DNA of 64,000 bases from Comamonadaceae bacterium UBA4962. GTDB taxonomy: Bacteria; Pseudomonadota; Gammaproteobacteria; Burkholderiales; Burkholderiaceae_C. Of this stretch, positions 25,384 through 34,804 are shown piece after piece. The DNA is taken from assembly GCA_002397315.1 (NCBI GenBank), contig DHAE01000004.1, positions 124,001-188,000 on the forward strand, written 5' to 3'. Made by a program: the position numbers and the translations under genes. The notes beneath the pieces are model-generated. The model saw nothing but the letters and a program-made list of their open reading frames with translations. It was not told the origin of the DNA and did no database searches. The first letter of the stretch is position 1. Each line of letters starts with the position of its first letter.

Positions 25384-26643
25384 ATGCAAACCCGACTCGC
25401 CCCCGAATTCCAGGACACGCCCGAAGGCCGCGAGGCCGAGGGCATCCTGCGCAAGTGCGTGCACTGCGGCTTCTGCACCGCCACCTGCCCGACCTACCAA
25501 TTGCTGGGCGACGAGCTGGACGGTCCGCGCGGCCGCATCTACCTCATCAAGCAGGTGCTGGAAGGCGAGACGCCCACGCGCAAGACGCAGCTGCACCTGG
25601 ACCGCTGCCTCACCTGCCGCAACTGCGAGACGACCTGCCCGAGCGGCGTGCAGTACGGCCGCCTCGTCGACATCGGTCGCCGCATCGTCGAAGAGAAGGT
25701 GCGCCGGCCGCTGCCCGAGCGCGCGCGCCGCTGGGCGCTGAAGGAGGGGTTGCCCTCGCCGCTGTTCAGGCCGGCGCTGAAGGTGGGCCAGGCCGTGCGC
25801 GGCTTGTTGCCCGACGCGCTGCGCGCCAAGGTGCCGCGCCCGCAGGAGGCCGGTGCCTGGCCGGTGCGCGAGCACGCGCGCAAGGTGCTCATGCTCGCGG
25901 GCTGCGTGCAGCCGGCGATGCTGCCCAACGTGAACCGCGCCACCGCGCGCGTGCTGGACGCCGCCGGCATCCAGACCGTGATCGCCGCCGGCGAGGGCTG
26001 CTGCGGCGCGGTGAAGTTCCACCTCAACGACCAGGACGGCGGCCTCGCGCAGATGCGCGCCAACGTCGACGCATGGTGGCCCTACCTGGGGGCGGGCGGC
26101 GTGGAGGCGATCGTGATCAACGCCTCGGGCTGCGGCGCCACGGTGAAGGAGTACGGCCACCTGCTGCGGCACGATCCGGCCTATGCCGAGCGCGCCGCGC
26201 GCGTGAGCGCGCTTGCGCGCGACCTCTCCGAACTGCTGCCGGACATGCTGCCCGCGCTGGCCGAGCGCCTGGCGGGCCGCATCGATGCACCGAAGGCGCT
26301 GCTGGCCTACCACCCGCCGTGCACGCTGCAGCACGGCCAGAAGCTGCGCGGCGGCGTGGAAACGCACCTGGCGCGGCTGGGCTTTCGCCTGCGCGTGGCG
26401 CGCACCGAATCGCACCTGTGCTGCGGATCGGCCGGCACCTATTCGCTGCTGCAGCCGGAGATCGCCGGGCAATTGCGCGACCGCAAGCTCGGCGCGCTGG
26501 ACGATGCCTGCGCGGACGAGCCGCCGGCCGCCATCCTCTCGGCCAACATCGGCTGCATCACGCACCTGCAGAGCGGCACGGCCACGCCGGTGCGGCACTG
26601 GATCGAGGTGCTCGACGAGGCGCTGCGGCCCGGAGCGGTGTGA
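25384..26643 (+). CDS. glcF: Glycolate oxidase iron-sulfur subunit GlcF
   Basis: 419 residues. Two ferredoxin-type clusters are present: CVHCGFCTATCPTY and CLTCRNCETTCPSG. Two C-terminal CCG domains follow (GCVQPAMLPN..GEGCCGAVKFH and HPPCTLQHGQ..SHLCCGSAGTYS). It carries electrons from the flavin subunits GlcD/GlcE into the respiratory chain. The gene lies 45 bases behind the DUF1275 gene in what appears to be one transcript. Confidence 0.95.
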   Translation: MQTRLAPEFQDTPEGREAEGILRKCVHCGFCTATCPTYQLLGDELDGPRGRIYLIKQVLEGETPTRKTQLHLDRCLTCRNCETTCPSGVQYGRLVDIGRRIVEEKVRRPLPERARRWALKEGLPSPLFRPALKVGQAVRGLLPDALRAKVPRPQEAGAWPVREHARKVLMLAGCVQPAMLPNVNRATARVLDAAGIQTVIAAGEGCCGAVKFHLNDQDGGLAQMRANVDAWWPYLGAGGVEAIVINASGCGATVKEYGHLLRHDPAYAERAARVSALARDLSELLPDMLPALAERLAGRIDAPKALLAYHPPCTLQHGQKLRGGVETHLARLGFRLRVARTESHLCCGSAGTYSLLQPEIAGQLRDRKLGALDDACADEPPAAILSANIGCITHLQSGTATPVRHWIEVLDEALRPGAV

Positions 26644-26808
26644 CGCGCCAGGGGCTTTTTTCGCCGCGATGGCCGGGCCTGCCGTGGCGCAGGCGCATCG
26701 GTAAAAACCGGTGCCGCGGCCGGGGCTGGCATGATGGCGGGTTTTCCTGACGGTGCCGGGCCCTGCGGGCCGCCGGCGCACACCGTGACACCGGGCTTTC
26801 TTCCTGCC

Positions 26809-27801
26809 ATGAACGATACCGTGAACGCACCCGATTCCAAGGCTCCCGAGGCCCAGGCCCCCGATGCGGCATCCGCCGCCCCTGCCGTGGCCGGCACCGC
26901 TGCCGCCGCTGCTTCGCCCGAAGGCGCCCAGGGCGATGCGCCCGCGGGCCGGCGTCCGGGACGCCGTGGCGGCCGCAACCGCCGCCGCGGCACGCCGGAA
27001 GGCGCAGGTGGCGACGCCGCCGCCTCCGATGCATCCGCTGCGGCTGCTGCGCCTGCGCCCGCGCAGGGCGGCCGCCGCACGCCCCATCCCGCGCTGGAGC
27101 AGCTCGCGCAGCTCTATCCCCATCTGTTCGGCGCCCAGTTCCTGCCGCTCAAGCGCGGCATCTTCCAGGATCTGCAGGACGCCCACCCCGGCGTGTTCGA
27201 GCGCGATGCGCTGAAGGTGGCGCTCGGCCTGCACACGCGCTCCACGCGCTACCTGCAGGTGGTGGCCGAAGGCCGGCCGCGCCACGACCTGGGCGGCCAG
27301 GCCGTCGAGGCGATGGCGCCCGAGCACGTCTACCACGCGCTGACGGAGGTGTACCGCCGCCGCAAGCCGCGCGACGGCGAAGACCTGCAGGCCAAGCTGC
27401 GCCGCCGCATCGCCCAGGCCTTCGAAGCCTCGGGCCTGGACCGCATCGGCTACGACGCGCTCGTGCGCAGCCGCGACGAGAAGGCGAACGCCGTGCTGGA
27501 CGAGGCCCTGGCCGAAGTCGCGGAGCGCGATGCCAAGGCCGAAGCCCTGCTGCGGGCCTTCGAGGCGAGCGGCAGCGCCGACGTGGCGCAGTTCGCCGAC
27601 ATGTACGGCATGGACGTGCGCGCGGCGGAGCGTTCGCTGCAGCGCGGGCGCCAACTGCGCGGCGCGGCCCAGGCCCGTGCCGCCGAGGCCGAGGCCGAAG
27701 CAGCCGCCGTGGATGCATCGGCGACCGCCGATGGCGGGCATGGCGGCGACCGCGCATCCGGCGGGGACGCCGGCACGCCTGCGGACGGCAGCGCGAAGTG
27801 A
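26809..27801 (+). CDS. ProQ/FinO-domain RNA-binding protein
   Basis: 330 residues from ATG 26809. The first 85 residues are low-complexity Ala/Pro/Gly with an arginine patch (RRPGRRGGRNRRRG). The ProQ/FinO domain runs from about 90 to 200: HPALEQLAQLYPHLFGAQFLPLKRGIFQDL, LHTRSTRYLQVVAEGRPRHDLGG. A charged C-terminal helix region and an Ala/Gly tail complete it. Such proteins bind structured small RNAs and mRNA 3' ends. It is longer than E. coli ProQ because of its disordered ends. An earlier in-frame ATG at 26731 adds 26 residues without family support. Confidence 0.9.
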   Translation: MNDTVNAPDSKAPEAQAPDAASAAPAVAGTAAAAASPEGAQGDAPAGRRPGRRGGRNRRRGTPEGAGGDAAASDASAAAAAPAPAQGGRRTPHPALEQLAQLYPHLFGAQFLPLKRGIFQDLQDAHPGVFERDALKVALGLHTRSTRYLQVVAEGRPRHDLGGQAVEAMAPEHVYHALTEVYRRRKPRDGEDLQAKLRRRIAQAFEASGLDRIGYDALVRSRDEKANAVLDEALAEVAERDAKAEALLRAFEASGSADVAQFADMYGMDVRAAERSLQRGRQLRGAAQARAAEAEAEAAAVDASATADGGHGGDRASGGDAGTPADGSAK

Positions 27802-28280
27802 TGTGACGCGCCGTGCAGCGCGGCCGGGTGCGCTGGCGCCCGGCCCCTGCCCCCCCGGCGCGGTACCGCGGCAGCAGGCCGGCGTCCGGGCGCCGCGGCA
27901 TCGTTCCGGTGCGCGATTCCAGGGCCGGCCCCGGCGTCGGCCTGTCCAGCGCGGGCGCTGCGGTTCCGCGCGGGTGCACAGGCGGCCGTCGCTGCAGCCG
28001 GCCCAGATCCGCAGCGGGGAGCGGCCGTTCTCGGTCAGGCGGGCGCGCAGCAGGCCGTTCTCATCCACCGCGATGTCGCCGCTGTACGGAGTGGATGTGC
28101 CTGCGTCCAGCGTGCCGGCCATCCCCCTGCGTAGGATTCTGGTGTCAATGGATACCAAAAATGACCTTTGTGACGGCTCGTTGCTCAGGCAGGGCGTGCG
28201 CGCTGGTACGGTGGGGCCCGAGCCTGGCATGGGAGATTTCCGTGGACCGGCCGCACCTCGAGATGCAGGAGGAGACATCC
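27802..28280. other. Intergenic region before the putative effector gene
   Basis: About 480 bases. The left part is G+C-rich and has a protein-like reading on the minus strand (28122 down to about 27950) but no proper end. The right part (28130-28180) is AT-richer and probably carries the promoter of 28281-29021. A strong ribosome site AGGAGGAG (28267-28274) precedes that gene. Confidence 0.4.
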
Positions 28281-29021
28281 ATGGCCACCGCCACCACCGC
28301 CCCCGCGCAGCCGGCCGCCGGCAGCGCCGCCGACAAAGACCGTTCCGCGTTCGAAACCGCCGTCTGGCTGCTCAAGGTCGAGATGGGCAATGCGGGCACC
28401 TATATGACGATCGATGCGAACGCGCGGATCGCCTACACCCGCCAGATCGACACCATGGCCAACGAACTGCGCACGCAGGCGATGTCCGGGCGCATTACCT
28501 GGGCGCAGGCCGCGCAGCAGGCGCAGGACACGCGCAACGTCATCATGGAAGTGATCCGCGGGCGCAGCACCCCGTTCGGCCGCGCGATGGCGCAGCAGAT
28601 CAAGGCCGAGGGCAAGACGCTCAACGAACTCATCGCACGCAAGGTGCAGCAATTGCACGGACCCGGCGCGCAGTTCGACCGGCTCACGGGCGCGCAGCAG
28701 AACGCGGTGTATGCGGAGATCGTGAAATCGGCCGGCAAATCCAACCCGCGGGTCACGCAGACCATGCGCGGCCTCTCGCGCGCCGGGCGCGGGCTGATCG
28801 TGCTGTCGCTGGCGATGTCGGTCTACAACGTGGCCAATGCCCAGGACAAGGTCGCCGCGACCGGCCGCGAGGTGGCGGTGACGGGCGCGGGCATCGGCGG
28901 CGGCATGGCGGGCGGGGCCCTGGCGGGCCTGGCTTGCGGGCCGGGCGCACCGGTGTGCGTGGCGGTCGGGGCTTTCGTGGGCGGGGCGCTGGCCGCGTTC
29001 GGCATGGACATGCTCTGGTGA
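28281..29021 (+). CDS. Putative membrane-active secreted effector or toxin, unknown family
   Basis: 246 residues, no signal peptide. Residues 1-18 are Ala/Thr-rich, 20-165 are mostly helical and polar (ETAVWLLKVEMGNAG, WAQAAQQAQDTRNVIMEVIRGR). The C-terminal 75 residues are quite different: a hydrophobic helix (171-187), then a glycine-zipper hairpin (200-240) rich in GxGxGGGxxGG steps and two cysteines (C219, C226). Glycine-zipper ends of this kind occur in membrane-inserting toxins delivered by type VI or related systems. No VgrG, PAAR, Hcp or Rhs gene is near. The following gene, 13 bases on, may encode its immunity or partner protein. Function is an inference. Confidence 0.55.
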   Translation: MATATTAPAQPAAGSAADKDRSAFETAVWLLKVEMGNAGTYMTIDANARIAYTRQIDTMANELRTQAMSGRITWAQAAQQAQDTRNVIMEVIRGRSTPFGRAMAQQIKAEGKTLNELIARKVQQLHGPGAQFDRLTGAQQNAVYAEIVKSAGKSNPRVTQTMRGLSRAGRGLIVLSLAMSVYNVANAQDKVAATGREVAVTGAGIGGGMAGGALAGLACGPGAPVCVAVGAFVGGALAAFGMDMLW

Positions 29022-29034
29022 GGTCCGTCGATCC

Positions 29035-29508
29035 ATGGACGTCCTCGCCGCCGAAGAGCTCTCCCTCCATCTGCTGCGGGAAGCCGACGCCCGGAACAAG
29101 CCCCTGAGCGACATCGTGGTGGCCGGCGAGCGCACCGGCCGCACCGTCGAGGCCGCCGTGCTGGAGGCCGCCTTCCGCTGCGACAGCGGCTACCTGCTGT
29201 TCACCACCGACGACGTGCCGGGCGAGGAGTTCCTCGGCATCCACCTTTTCAGTTCCTCGCTCGAACTCCTGGACACCGCCACGCTGGGCGGCATGTATTC
29301 GACCGGCAGCTTCCTGCTGCTGGGGGTGGAGGGCACGGATACGGTGCGCTTCCGCTTCATCGGCGGCACCGACTGGCGGCTCAAGGTGCTGCCGCGTCCG
29401 CGCCTGCGCGTGCCCCTCATGCCCGAGGCGCGCGGCGTATCGCGGCCGCTGGGGTTCTCGCGGCGCTTCGAGATCACGGGGCGGCCGCAGCGCGAGCTGT
29501 CGGACTGA
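29035..29508 (+). CDS. Unknown soluble protein, possible immunity/partner of the upstream effector
   Basis: 157 residues, no signal peptide or membrane helix. The sequence suggests alternating short helices and beta strands (SGYLLFTTDDVPGEEFLGIHLFSS, GSFLLLGVEGTDTVRFRFIGG) with a basic proline-rich end (VLPRPRLRVPLMPEARG). I do not recognise a family. It starts 13 bases after the putative toxin and is almost certainly co-transcribed, which suggests an immunity protein or chaperone. A soluble immunity protein for a membrane-acting toxin would be unusual, so a chaperone/adaptor is as likely. Confidence 0.6.
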   Translation: MDVLAAEELSLHLLREADARNKPLSDIVVAGERTGRTVEAAVLEAAFRCDSGYLLFTTDDVPGEEFLGIHLFSSSLELLDTATLGGMYSTGSFLLLGVEGTDTVRFRFIGGTDWRLKVLPRPRLRVPLMPEARGVSRPLGFSRRFEITGRPQRELSD

Positions 29509-29526
29509 CCGGCCGCCCGGCGCGCA

Positions 29527-30021
<495 letters not shown>

Positions 30022-30075
30022 GGCGGAACTCCGTGGAAAATGTCCCTCGGCACGCTCGCGGGAGTGCGAAAGCGG

Positions 30076-31113
30076 TCAGGGCGATTTCGCCGTCGCGGGA
30101 GCCCCATTGTCGCCAGCGAAATAGGGGATCAGCACGCGATTGCCCTCGGCGCCGGTCTCGCGCAGGTATTCGACCGAGAAATGCTCGCCGAGGCGACGCA
30201 GCGCGCGCCGCAGTTCGGGCTCCGGCGTCTCGATCCGGATGCCGTTGCGCGCCAGCTCGGCCACCGCGGCGGCCGACGCTGCCTCGCTCGCCGCCCAACC
30301 GCGCTGCTCGGCCGCGGCCGCCGCGGCCTGCACGGCCTGACGCACCGGTTCCGGCAGCGCCATCCACTTCGCCCGGTGGGCGATGACGACGTTCTTCGGA
30401 TACCAGCCGCGCAGGCTGTAGAAGTGCTTCACGGGCGAATCCCACACTCGGGCGTCGACGCCGGTGGCGGGCGACGTGAACATCGCGTCCACGCGGCGCT
30501 CCTGCAGGGCCTGGTGGATGCCCTGGGTGGGCACGTCCACGGGTGTGGCCCCCACGAGCTGCGTGATCCGCACCGTACTGGGGTTGTAGGTGCGCATGCG
30601 GGTGCCCTTCAGATCGGCCAGGGAGCGCACGGGGCTGGCCGTGAAAAGGCCCTGCGCCGGCCAGGGAACGGCATACAGCACCACCAGGCCCCGGCGCTCG
30701 AGTGCTTCCTGCAGCACCGGGCGCTGCGCGCTCCAGAAGCGCCTGGCATCGCCGTAGCTGTCGACGATGAAGGGAATCGTGTCGGCCCCTGCGATCCGCG
30801 CCTCCCCGGCCAGGGTGCTGAGCAGCACCTCGCCCGCGGCCAGATCACCGGCGCGCACCTTGGCCGCGATCTCGGACAGCTTCGCGGCGCTGTTGTCGGG
30901 GCGCAGGTCGATGGCGAGCGCACCGCGGGTGCGGGCATTCACGTCGTCCACGAACTGGCGCAGGTTCACCGTGTGGAACAGGTCCGCGGGATAGCCCGAC
31001 GCCAGCGTCCAGGAGGCCTGGGCCGCATCCGCCAGCGGCGGAACCAGGCTGGTGGCGGCCAGTGCCAGGGCGGTGCCCGTCCTGACGACGGTACGGCGCG
31101 TGGTGGGGATCAT
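30076..31113 (-). CDS. TRAP-type solute receptor (DctP family)
   Basis: 345 residues. ATG 31113 has GAGGAG about 10 bases upstream; a signal peptide ending in ADAAQA follows. DctP features: LASGYPADLFHTVNLRQFVDDVNART, EIAAKVRAGDLAAGEVLLS, GTRMRTYNPSTVRITQLVGATPVDVP and ALQERRVDAMFTSPATG, with the Arg in RMRTY positioned for the substrate carboxylate. It should bind an organic acid in the periplasm for a DctQ/DctM permease, but none is encoded here, so it works with a distant permease or is a stray copy. Confidence 0.9.
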   Translation of the reverse strand: MIPTTRRTVVRTGTALALAATSLVPPLADAAQASWTLASGYPADLFHTVNLRQFVDDVNARTRGALAIDLRPDNSAAKLSEIAAKVRAGDLAAGEVLLSTLAGEARIAGADTIPFIVDSYGDARRFWSAQRPVLQEALERRGLVVLYAVPWPAQGLFTASPVRSLADLKGTRMRTYNPSTVRITQLVGATPVDVPTQGIHQALQERRVDAMFTSPATGVDARVWDSPVKHFYSLRGWYPKNVVIAHRAKWMALPEPVRQAVQAAAAAAEQRGWAASEAASAAAVAELARNGIRIETPEPELRRALRRLGEHFSVEYLRETGAEGNRVLIPYFAGDNGAPATAKSP

Positions 31114-31277
31114 CCGGATCGGCTCCTCGGGCCGCGCGGGGCTCCGGTACGGGGCCGCGACACGCGTGGAGTGGGATGGTGGCGGCATCCGGCCCGGGTG
31201 TGGGGCGGGAGTGGGCGGAATCCGCAGATCGGAATGCCGGGGGTTGCCGGGGTTCCCGCTCGGCAGGCCCGCGCCCT

Positions 31278-32153
31278 TCAGCGCCGCTGCAGCGACGCCA
31301 GCAGCGCGGCCAGCACGATCATCCCGCCGCCGACCAGGGTGCGCGGCTGCAGCGTGGCCGCCGACAGCAGCACCGACGACACGCTCGCGAAAACCACTTC
31401 CGAGAGCATGACCACCGCCGTGGTGCCCGCGGGCAGGCGCGAGGCGCCGTACTGCAGCGCCCAGTTGCCGAGCAGCAGCACGCAGGCGAGCAGCGGCGCG
31501 GTCACGAGCCAGCCGGCGTGCGGCGCGGGGAAGGGCTCCACCACGCCGGCCTGCAGGCCGATCGCGCCCACGGCCAGCGCCATCAGCATGCAGCCGCCGA
31601 ACATCGAGAACATGCGTGCCTGGCCCGGCACCGCGTGCAGCCGGCGCAGGGTGACGTTGGTGAGCGCGAACATGAAGCCGCCCAGCAGCGCGAGCCCGTC
31701 GGCCATCGACAGGCCGTGCAGCAGCCGGCCGGCCGGGGCGTCCGCGGGCCAGAGCACGAGCGCCACGCCCGCGAAGGCGAGCGCCAGCCGCGCGAGCGCC
31801 TGGCCCGTGGGCCGCTCGCCGAGGATCTTCCAGGCCAGCAGCACCGCCCAGGCGGGCATGAGATAGAAGAGCAGGATCACGCGCACCACGTCGCCCACGG
31901 TGACCGCCCAGTTGAAGGCCACGTTGTTCAGGCCGGAGCTGAGGGCCAGCAGCCAGAGCTGCGGGTGCGCGCGCACCTGCGCCCACAGGCCCGGCCGCAG
32001 CGCCAGCAGCGCGAGCAGCACCCCGAAATACATCAGCGCGGTGGCCCAGAGCGGATGCAGCCCGGCCGCGTGCATGGTGCGGAACGGCCACCACGCCAGC
32101 CCCCAGACGAAGGCGTTGAACAGCAGGGCGAGGATGGGCAGCGGAGAAGTCAT
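31278..32153 (-). CDS. DMT-superfamily (EamA) transporter
   Basis: 291 residues with about ten hydrophobic segments in two EamA repeats, starting ILALLFNAFVWGLAWWPFRTMHAAGLHPLWATALMYF. The WP and PFR residues in helix 1 and the helix-4 stretch NNVAFNWAVTVGDVVRVILLFYLMPAWAVLLA are typical. It exports or imports an unknown small metabolite across the inner membrane. It stands 114 bases behind lplT on the same strand. Confidence 0.88.
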   Translation of the reverse strand: MTSPLPILALLFNAFVWGLAWWPFRTMHAAGLHPLWATALMYFGVLLALLALRPGLWAQVRAHPQLWLLALSSGLNNVAFNWAVTVGDVVRVILLFYLMPAWAVLLAWKILGERPTGQALARLALAFAGVALVLWPADAPAGRLLHGLSMADGLALLGGFMFALTNVTLRRLHAVPGQARMFSMFGGCMLMALAVGAIGLQAGVVEPFPAPHAGWLVTAPLLACVLLLGNWALQYGASRLPAGTTAVVMLSEVVFASVSSVLLSAATLQPRTLVGGGMIVLAALLASLQRR

Positions 32154-32267
32154 GCGAAAGGAAAACCGGCCCGGCGTGTGCGGGCGATGCCGTGGGGCGG
32201 CGGAGGGCGCTTCATGCCGCGGCGCCCGTCGTGACGGTGGCCTCGCCCCGGCGCGCGCCGCGCGGGA

Positions 32268-33548
32268 TCAATGGTGGTGGTCGTGCCGGGCGATGTGCAG
32301 CAGGTGCTCCACCTCTTCGGGGTAGCGCGTGCAGTTGCTGATGTGCCAGCGGCGGATCAGCCACATCACGCCCGCCACCACGAGGCCGAACACGGTGATC
32401 GCGCCGAACACCGACAGCCCCATCTTGAGCGACAGGCTGTAGAAGGCGCCCAGGCCCAGGATGGCGGCCTGCTCGTTGAAGTTCTGCACGGCGATGGACC
32501 GCCCGGCGCCCATGAGGTTGTGGCCGCGGTGCTGCAGCAGTGCGTTCATGGGCACGACCAGGTAGCCGCCCAGGCCGCCCAGCAGGATCAGGAAGGGAAT
32601 CGCGATCCAGATGCTCTTGATGAACACCATCAGGATCAGCAGCACGCCCATGGCGATGCCGAGCGGGATGACCTTGGTGGCCATGTCCAGCCGCATGCGC
32701 ATGGACGCCACCACCGCGCCCACGGCGGTGCCGATGGCCACCACGCCGGTGAGGGCCGACGCCTGGGTGGTGTTGTAGGAAAGCGCGGCGGCGGCCCAGG
32801 CCAGCACGATGAACTTGAGGTTGCCGCCCGCGCCCCAGAAGAGGGTGGTGGTGGCCAGCGAGATCTGACCGAGCTTGTCGCGCCAGAGGCGGTTGTTGCA
32901 GGCCCAGAAATCGGGCAGCAGCGCGAGCGGGTTGCCCGGCATGGCGCGCATCTCGACCCCGGTGTGCGGGATGCGGGTGTTGAACCAGGCGGCGGCGAGG
33001 TACACCGCGATGAGCGTGGCGATGGCCGCCTCGGCCGCGGTGTCGACGCCGGTGTCCACCAGGGGGATGTCGACCGACAGCAGCCAGCCGGAGATGTTCG
33101 GCCCCACGAGCTGGCCGCCCAGCAACACGCCCAGGATGATGGAGGCGATCGTGAGCCCCTCGATCCAGCCGTTGGCCTTGACCAGCTGCGAGGCCGGCAG
33201 CAGTTCGGTGAGGATGCCGTACTTGGCGGGAGAATAGGCCGCGGCGCCCAGCCCCACCACCGCGTAGGCGATGAGCGGATGGGAGCCGAACAGCATCATG
33301 AGGCAGCCGACGACCTTGATCGCGTTGCTCACGAACATGACCTTGCCCTTGGGCATCGCGTCGGCGAAGGCGCCCACGAAGGGGGCCAGCACCACGTAGA
33401 ACAGGGCGAACATGGGCACCAGCGCGGCCCGCTGCCATTCCGGGGAGCCGTTGGTGCGCAGCAGTTCGACGGCCGCCACGAAGAGTGCGTTGTCGGCCAG
33501 CGAGCTGCAGAACTGCGCCGACATGATGGTGTAGAAACCGCGCTTCAT
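32268..33548 (-). CDS. lplT: Lysophospholipid transporter LplT
   Basis: 426 residues, an MFS-fold protein with twelve hydrophobic segments. The N terminus MKRGFYTIMSAQFCSSLADNALFVAAVELL is typical for LplT, as are GLGAAAYSPAKYGILTELLPASQLVKANGW and YLVVPMNALLQHRGHNLMGAGRSIAVQNFNEQ. It flips lysophosphatidylethanolamine inward across the inner membrane for re-acylation. A fused or adjacent acyltransferase is absent. The gene is divergent from alr with about 140 bases between. Confidence 0.93.
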   Translation of the reverse strand: MKRGFYTIMSAQFCSSLADNALFVAAVELLRTNGSPEWQRAALVPMFALFYVVLAPFVGAFADAMPKGKVMFVSNAIKVVGCLMMLFGSHPLIAYAVVGLGAAAYSPAKYGILTELLPASQLVKANGWIEGLTIASIILGVLLGGQLVGPNISGWLLSVDIPLVDTGVDTAAEAAIATLIAVYLAAAWFNTRIPHTGVEMRAMPGNPLALLPDFWACNNRLWRDKLGQISLATTTLFWGAGGNLKFIVLAWAAAALSYNTTQASALTGVVAIGTAVGAVVASMRMRLDMATKVIPLGIAMGVLLILMVFIKSIWIAIPFLILLGGLGGYLVVPMNALLQHRGHNLMGAGRSIAVQNFNEQAAILGLGAFYSLSLKMGLSVFGAITVFGLVVAGVMWLIRRWHISNCTRYPEEVEHLLHIARHDHHH

Positions 33549-33688
33549 CGAATGGCTGGTGGGTGCATCAGCGGAACTGATGCCCTGTTAAATCTCGGAC
33601 CCGGCTGCAAGTGACTGGCGGTTATATCACGCGCCCTGTACGCTCCAATGCCAGAATTCCCCCCTTTTCCGCCTGCCGCCCAGCCCCC

Positions 33689-34798
33689 ATGCCGCGCCCC
33701 ATACAAGCCACGATCCACACTGCTGCACTGCAGCACAACCTGGCACGCGCCCGTGCCGCCGCGCCGGACGCCCGCGTCTGGGCGGTGGTGAAGGCCAATG
33801 CCTACGGCCACGGCATCGAGCGCGCCTTCGAGGGCCTGCGGGGGGCGGACGGCTTCGCCCTGCTGGACCTGGGCGAGGCCGAGCGGGTGCGGCAACTGGG
33901 GTGGCGCGGCCCGATCCTGCTGCTGGAAGGCGTGTTCGAGCCGCGCGACCTGGAGCTGTGCTCGCGCCTGTCGCTCTGGCATGCCGTGCACTGCGACGAG
34001 CAGATCGACTGGCTCTCCGCCCACAAGACGCATGCGCCGCACCGCGTCTTTCTCAAGATGAATTCGGGCATGAACCGGCTGGGTTTCCCGCCCGCGCGCT
34101 ACCGGGCGGCCTGGGCGCGGCTCAATGCCCTGCCGCAGGTGGACGAGATCTCGTTCATGACCCACTTCAGCGATGCCGACGGCCCGCGCGGCATCGCCCA
34201 CCAGATCGAGGCCTTCTGCACCGCCACGCAGGACCTGCCGGGCGAGCGCACGCTGAGCAACAGCGCCGCCACCCTGCGCCATGCCGGCGGCGACGCGCGG
34301 GTGCGCGCGGACTGGGTGCGCGCGGGCATCGTGCTCTATGGCGGCGCGGCCGACCACCCCGAGCACACGGCGGCGCACTGGGGCCTCGCGCCCACCATGA
34401 CGCTGTCGGCGCGCATCATCGGCACCCAGCAACTGCAGCCCGGCGACACGGTGGGCTACGGCTCCACCTTCACGGCCGACCGGCCGCTCACCATCGGCGT
34501 GGTGGCCTGCGGCTATGCCGACGGCTATCCGCGCCACGCCCCGACGGGCACGCCGGTGCTGGTGAACGGCGTGCGCACGCGCACCGTGGGCCGCGTGAGC
34601 ATGGACATGGTGATGGTGGACCTCACGCCGCTGCACGAAGCCGGTGTGGAGGCCGGACCGGGCAGCGAGGCGACGCTCTGGGGGCGCGCGGCCTGCGGCG
34701 CGGTGCTCGGCATCGACGAGGTGGCGCAGGCGGCCGGCACGATCGGCTACGAGCTGATGTGCGCGCTCGCCCAGCGCGTGCCGGTGGTGGTGGACTGA
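33689..34798 (+). CDS. alr: Alanine racemase
   Basis: 369 residues from the ATG at 33689; upstream in-frame codons lack similarity. PLP-binding K35 is in AVVKANAYGHG, the second catalytic tyrosine in VGYGSTF, and the dimer active-site residues in GRVSMDMVMVDLT. It makes D-alanine for the cell wall. LplT-alr divergence is common in Burkholderiales. The next gene begins 6 bases after the stop. Confidence 0.95.
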   Translation: MPRPIQATIHTAALQHNLARARAAAPDARVWAVVKANAYGHGIERAFEGLRGADGFALLDLGEAERVRQLGWRGPILLLEGVFEPRDLELCSRLSLWHAVHCDEQIDWLSAHKTHAPHRVFLKMNSGMNRLGFPPARYRAAWARLNALPQVDEISFMTHFSDADGPRGIAHQIEAFCTATQDLPGERTLSNSAATLRHAGGDARVRADWVRAGIVLYGGAADHPEHTAAHWGLAPTMTLSARIIGTQQLQPGDTVGYGSTFTADRPLTIGVVACGYADGYPRHAPTGTPVLVNGVRTRTVGRVSMDMVMVDLTPLHEAGVEAGPGSEATLWGRAACGAVLGIDEVAQAAGTIGYELMCALAQRVPVVVD

Positions 34799-34804
34799 CG
34801 CCCC

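Noticed and set aside
23827..28278. Stop-free minus-strand frame of almost 1,500 codons
   Set aside because: It runs antisense through glcE, DUF1275, glcF and the ProQ gene; the translation is His/Arg/Gly-rich nonsense. Long antisense frames are expected in DNA this rich in G+C.
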